Positions 61,164-64,000 of a stretch of DNA of 64,000 nt are shown one piece after another. Position 1 is the stretch's first letter; each line of letters starts with the position of its first letter. Both the position numbers and the translations under genes were made by a program. The stretch comes from Chondrosia reniformis (taxonomy: Eukaryota; Porifera; Demospongiae; Chondrillida; Chondrillidae): positions 8,333,501 to 8,397,500 of the forward strand of contig OX359193.1 in NCBI GenBank assembly GCA_947172415.1, written 5' to 3'. Below the pieces are notes generated by a model. The model made no database searches. It was not told where the DNA came from and saw only the letters and a program-made list of their open reading frames with translations.

Positions 61164-62498
61164 ATGACGACCAAAACAAAAATAGAACCAGCTGATGTCT
61201 CTTCAATAGCACGTGAAGCCTATATCTTCATGTATCCTGCTGTTGAAAACTACAGAACCTTGTATGACGGTGTTGTAGTGAGGGAGGTATTTAAAATCAA
61301 TGAATTAGTACACGACAGAAAGCTTTTTGGACCAAATGATAAGCTTGTAGTAGCACCCAATAACGATACACTGTATTCAAAGTGCTTTTTGGACTTGCGA
61401 AAGGGACCAGCAATATTCTCAGTTCCAGCTGTCACTGACAAGAGGTATTATAGCATGCAAATTGTAGATGGGTACACTTACAATGCAGCCATTTGGGGAT
61501 CAAGGACAACTGGAAGTGATCCTGGAAAATTTTTGATTGGTGGACCTACCTGGGATGGAAAGGTGCCAAGGAACATCAAGAAATGGATCAAGACTGAGAG
61601 CAGTTTTGTGTTTTTCCTCATTCGAACAGGAGTCAGTGGTCCTGATGATCTTCCAAACGCCTGGAAGGTACAAAATCAGTATAAACTTCAAACCTCAAGC
61701 CCTCCACTGCCTGACTTCATTCCAGTTGACTCCTCAAAGCTGAAGAAACCAGAATTCTTTAGTTATGCAAATTATTTTACACAGTTCTTTCAACAGGTGC
61801 CTTCTGAAAAGAAATATTATGAAAAGTTTGCTCGCATTGGAGTCATTCCTGGCCAGCCTTTTGACACCTCAACAATGGATCCAGATTTTCTGAAGGCAGT
61901 GCAAGAAGGTATTGATGAAGGAGATAAAATAATAAATGACAACCAGGATCTAGGTGGAAGTAAAAGGAACAGGTGGAGTGCGGCCGTGAATCCACCTCCA
62001 TTTGGTACCAGGGCTGCAATGGAGGCTGCTTATCATATTGCTACCAAACAGTACATCGTCAGGGCTGCAGCTGCTAGATTTGCTCTGTATGGATTGGATC
62101 CAGCTGAAGCCTATTATCCAACAACCACCAAAGACATCCATGGAGATACTTATTCTGGTGCAAATGGTCAACAGTACACATTATTCTTCTCTGCCAATCA
62201 AACTCCTCCCGTGCAGAGCTTCTGGTCCATCACAATGTATCACGCTGATGACATCTTCTTGGTTGATAATCCTATTGACAGATATTCCATAGGGGATCGT
62301 ACAGCTGGTCTGAAATGGGGAGAAGATAGATCTCTGATGCTCTACATCCAGAAGGATTCTCCTGGGAAGGACAAGGAGAGCAACTGGCTTCCTGCACCAG
62401 ATGGAACATTTGTCTTGTATGCACGGCTGTATGGTCCAACTAAGGAGGCACTGGAGGGGCCATACTTTCCTCCTCCTGTCAACAAAGTACTAGTGTGA
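61164..62498 (+). CDS. DUF1254/DUF1214 protein, copy 3 (intronless)
   Basis: 444 aa in one exon, same start (MTTKTKIEPADVSSIAREAY) and end (NKVLV) as copy 2. Residues 35-61 carry their own version (DGVVVREVFKINELVHDRKL). The 249-325 part shares RNRWSAAVNPPPFG and YPTTTKDIHGD with copy 1 but AYHIATKQYI with copy 2, and has a private AARFALYGLD. The mix suggests gene conversion among the copies. No inactivating change is seen. Function is unknown. Confidence 0.92.
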   Translation: MTTKTKIEPADVSSIAREAYIFMYPAVENYRTLYDGVVVREVFKINELVHDRKLFGPNDKLVVAPNNDTLYSKCFLDLRKGPAIFSVPAVTDKRYYSMQIVDGYTYNAAIWGSRTTGSDPGKFLIGGPTWDGKVPRNIKKWIKTESSFVFFLIRTGVSGPDDLPNAWKVQNQYKLQTSSPPLPDFIPVDSSKLKKPEFFSYANYFTQFFQQVPSEKKYYEKFARIGVIPGQPFDTSTMDPDFLKAVQEGIDEGDKIINDNQDLGGSKRNRWSAAVNPPPFGTRAAMEAAYHIATKQYIVRAAAARFALYGLDPAEAYYPTTTKDIHGDTYSGANGQQYTLFFSANQTPPVQSFWSITMYHADDIFLVDNPIDRYSIGDRTAGLKWGEDRSLMLYIQKDSPGKDKESNWLPAPDGTFVLYARLYGPTKEALEGPYFPPPVNKVLV

Positions 62499-62763
62499 CT
62501 CAAAAATGCTTTATCAGTTAGATTTGCTGAACCATTACTTAGTTACTCGTATAACCCTATTGTTGCTATAAAGCAATAATTATTTATGGTTTGGCGCATT
62601 ATGTTTCCAGTGATTTTTTGCTTATATCAACAATTATTTACTTATTATGAATAATTGAATATTGATTAATTTAGATGCTCTTATATTTACATATATACTG
62701 TATTCATTGTTTATATATGACATACTATAATATATCTATATACTTTGGTATAAGGTATTATTT

Positions 62764-63128
62764 AACACTTATTGGAAAATGTATCTAGCTCCTAAAGATA
62801 AGTTTGACAATGCATCCATAGAAGATCAAAACCCTATTCTCAGAAGACACAGTTAAACCAGTTTGCCCTCCTTTATGTCCATTGTAACTGTTCTGTTCTC
62901 ACATCCTAATCATGTAAAAGTACCTTGTTTTCACAGAAGAACTCTGTCATGATAGGGTAGGTGAACAATATCTTTCTGTACATGAATAATCTAATACACC
63001 CTTTTCCTATATATGTATATACATGCTATGCCTATTATATAACTCTGTAATAAATTAAAAGCAACTATATAGGGAACTAAACAGCTTTGGATGAGGATAC
63101 ATGCAGGAGCTTTCTTCTTTTGCTCCAC
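62764..63128. repeat. Duplicated 3' flank, copy 2
   Basis: Partner of 59606-59985, ending TTCTTTTGCTCCACC and then joining a broken DUF1254 3' end. Confidence 0.92.
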
Positions 63129-63131
63129 CAG

Positions 63132-63245
63132 CCCAACTAAGGAGGCACTGGAGGGACCATACTTTCCTCCTCCTGTCAACAAAGTGTGACTCAAAAATGC
63201 TTTAATTTATCAGTTAGATTTGCTGAACCATTACTTATACTCGTA
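63132..63245 (+). pseudogene. 3' fragment of a fourth DUF1254/DUF1214 gene
   Basis: 63132-63189 matches the last codons of the family (TKEALEGPYFPPPVNKV, then TGA), followed by 3' UTR-like sequence (CTCAAAAATGCTTTA to TTGCTGAACCATTACTTA). No upstream coding part is present. The fragment ends NKV-stop like copy 1, not NKVLV-stop like copies 2 and 3. Confidence 0.85.
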
Positions 63246-63793
63246 TATATATAACAATCTATATTATTATACTTATATATGGTTCTGATAATATATATAT
63301 CAATACACCATATTACATCTCCACATGGTCAGACAGGAATTTCACATATCGTCAGTGAGTCTGGGAATCTTTGTCTTCTTGATATTTTGTGAGTCCATGT
63401 TCATATACAACCGGGGGTTATGTGATGTGGTGGGATTAGCAATGTTGAGTGAACTCAATGGCCAATAATATATATGCATGAATAATTAATGATTAAAACC
63501 ACAATCATGACTAGGAACAACAAAAATGGCTAAAAGTTTGGAATAAATGTTTTTGGTTGGCATTTCTCCACTGGGTTAGACCCAAAGATCTTCATCAGCA
63601 ACTAGTGTCTTCAGTAGTTTAGTACATAGACACATTTTCTTACCTTTTTTCATGTTGTTACCTGATTACGGAAACTTAGCACTAAAAATAACACTGCAGT
63701 CAGCAATCACTACACCAAACAGCATACAACTAACACTATCCTATGCATGCATGATATAGAGTACGTATATGTAAGAGTTTCAGAGTCCTTATT
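63246..63793. other. Intergenic, with a MITE-like end near 63560-63610
   Basis: AT-rich. The segment TAGACCCAAAGATCTTCATCAGCAA resembles the end of the foldback element at 47953-48178. No gene was seen. Confidence 0.45.
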
Positions 63794-64000
63794 TTAATCT
63801 GTTTTCTGTCTAGAGGGAACAAGCCTATAAATAATGGTATCTTTAGCCGGATCCAAAGTCAAGAGCCAGTACAAAATGGCAAACAGAGATAGAAACATTG
63901 TCACACCTATGAAGGTGAAGATGGCCGTCATTGCTGGAAAGTTTTCACTTCTGTCAAAAGCTTTGTTCTTTAAGTTTGTTACGTTCAGTACTTGACCTGA
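63794..64000 (-). CDS. ATP6AP2: ATP6AP2 (renin receptor) C-terminus, partial
   Basis: The minus-strand frame from the window edge reads GQVLNVTNLKNKAFDRSENF, then a transmembrane segment (AIFTFIGVTMFLSLFAILYW) and LLTLDPAKDTIIYRLVPSRQ before KTD and stop at 63794. Known: the family ends with a membrane helix, the MDPGYDSIIYRM-type motif and a short cytosolic tail. The protein is an accessory subunit of the vacuolar H+-ATPase and acts in Wnt and prorenin signalling. LDPAKDTIIYRL is a clear match. The rest of the gene lies beyond the window. Confidence 0.85.
   Translation of the reverse strand, partial: SGQVLNVTNLKNKAFDRSENFPAMTAIFTFIGVTMFLSLFAILYWLLTLDPAKDTIIYRLVPSRQKTD

Larger units (their letters stand above)
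60255..62680. repeat. Segmental duplication unit 2, carrying DUF1254 copy 3
   Basis: Matches unit 1 from TATGAAGACTGCATATAACT near 60274 to the end of the 3' flank, with small indels such as a shorter AT-rich stretch before the promoter. Confidence 0.93.

Noticed and set aside
53448-62498. Bacterial contamination of the assembly as source of the DUF1254 genes
   Set aside because: The genes share AT-rich flanks, a eukaryotic TATA promoter and direct continuity with SPRYD3 and ATP6AP2, and no bacterial operon genes surround them.

Overview
The window looks like genomic DNA of an early-branching animal, most probably a demosponge of the Amphimedon type. This is inferred from AT-rich sequence, closely packed genes with short GT-AG introns, metazoan gene families (muscleblind, SAP130, Dbl-type RhoGEF, Ig/FN3 receptor, reelin domain) and a vertebrate-like U1 snRNA. 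No species assignment can be proven without a search.

Layout, left to right. TIMM23 (+, 22-1696), with a 33-bp minisatellite in one intron. A small secreted reelin-domain protein (-, 2749-3673). A complete U1 snRNA gene (-, about 4098-4261). A Dbs/MCF2L-type RhoGEF with Sec14, spectrin-like, DH, PH and SH3 regions (-, 4455-11987). A Golgi carbohydrate sulfotransferase whose seven exons join in frame (-, 12354-16037). ASCC1 (-, 16270-18870), two of whose introns are almost pure tandem repeat. SAP130 (+, 19479-28564), followed by three copies of a 201-bp repeat. Muscleblind (-, 29477-32184) and IFT80 (+, 32468-38676) diverge from a 283-bp shared promoter region. A gene-poor stretch follows, with a retroelement remnant and a few unrecognised exons. 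Then comes a receptor with three Ig and three FN3 domains, a transmembrane segment and a tail (-, 43706-47769, 5' end not found). A transposon- and satellite-rich stretch covers 47950-53447.

The right end is the unusual part. It holds three intronless, nearly identical genes of the DUF1254/DUF1214 type (53448-54776 on -, 57621-58955 and 61164-62498 on +) plus a broken 3' fragment near 63132. The family is mainly bacterial, algal and large-virus, so this looks like a horizontally acquired gene that has since been amplified. The first copy is divergent from an intronless SPRYD3-like gene (54856-56121), with only 79 bp between their start codons. The other two copies sit in about 3.5-kb tandem duplication units, each with a TATA box inside a short palindrome. 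The last 207 bases encode the C-terminus of an ATP6AP2 (renin receptor) homologue on the minus strand.

The genes are ordinary eukaryotic neighbours and not an operon. Recurring themes are head-to-head gene pairs, introns taken over by minisatellites, and recent local duplications.
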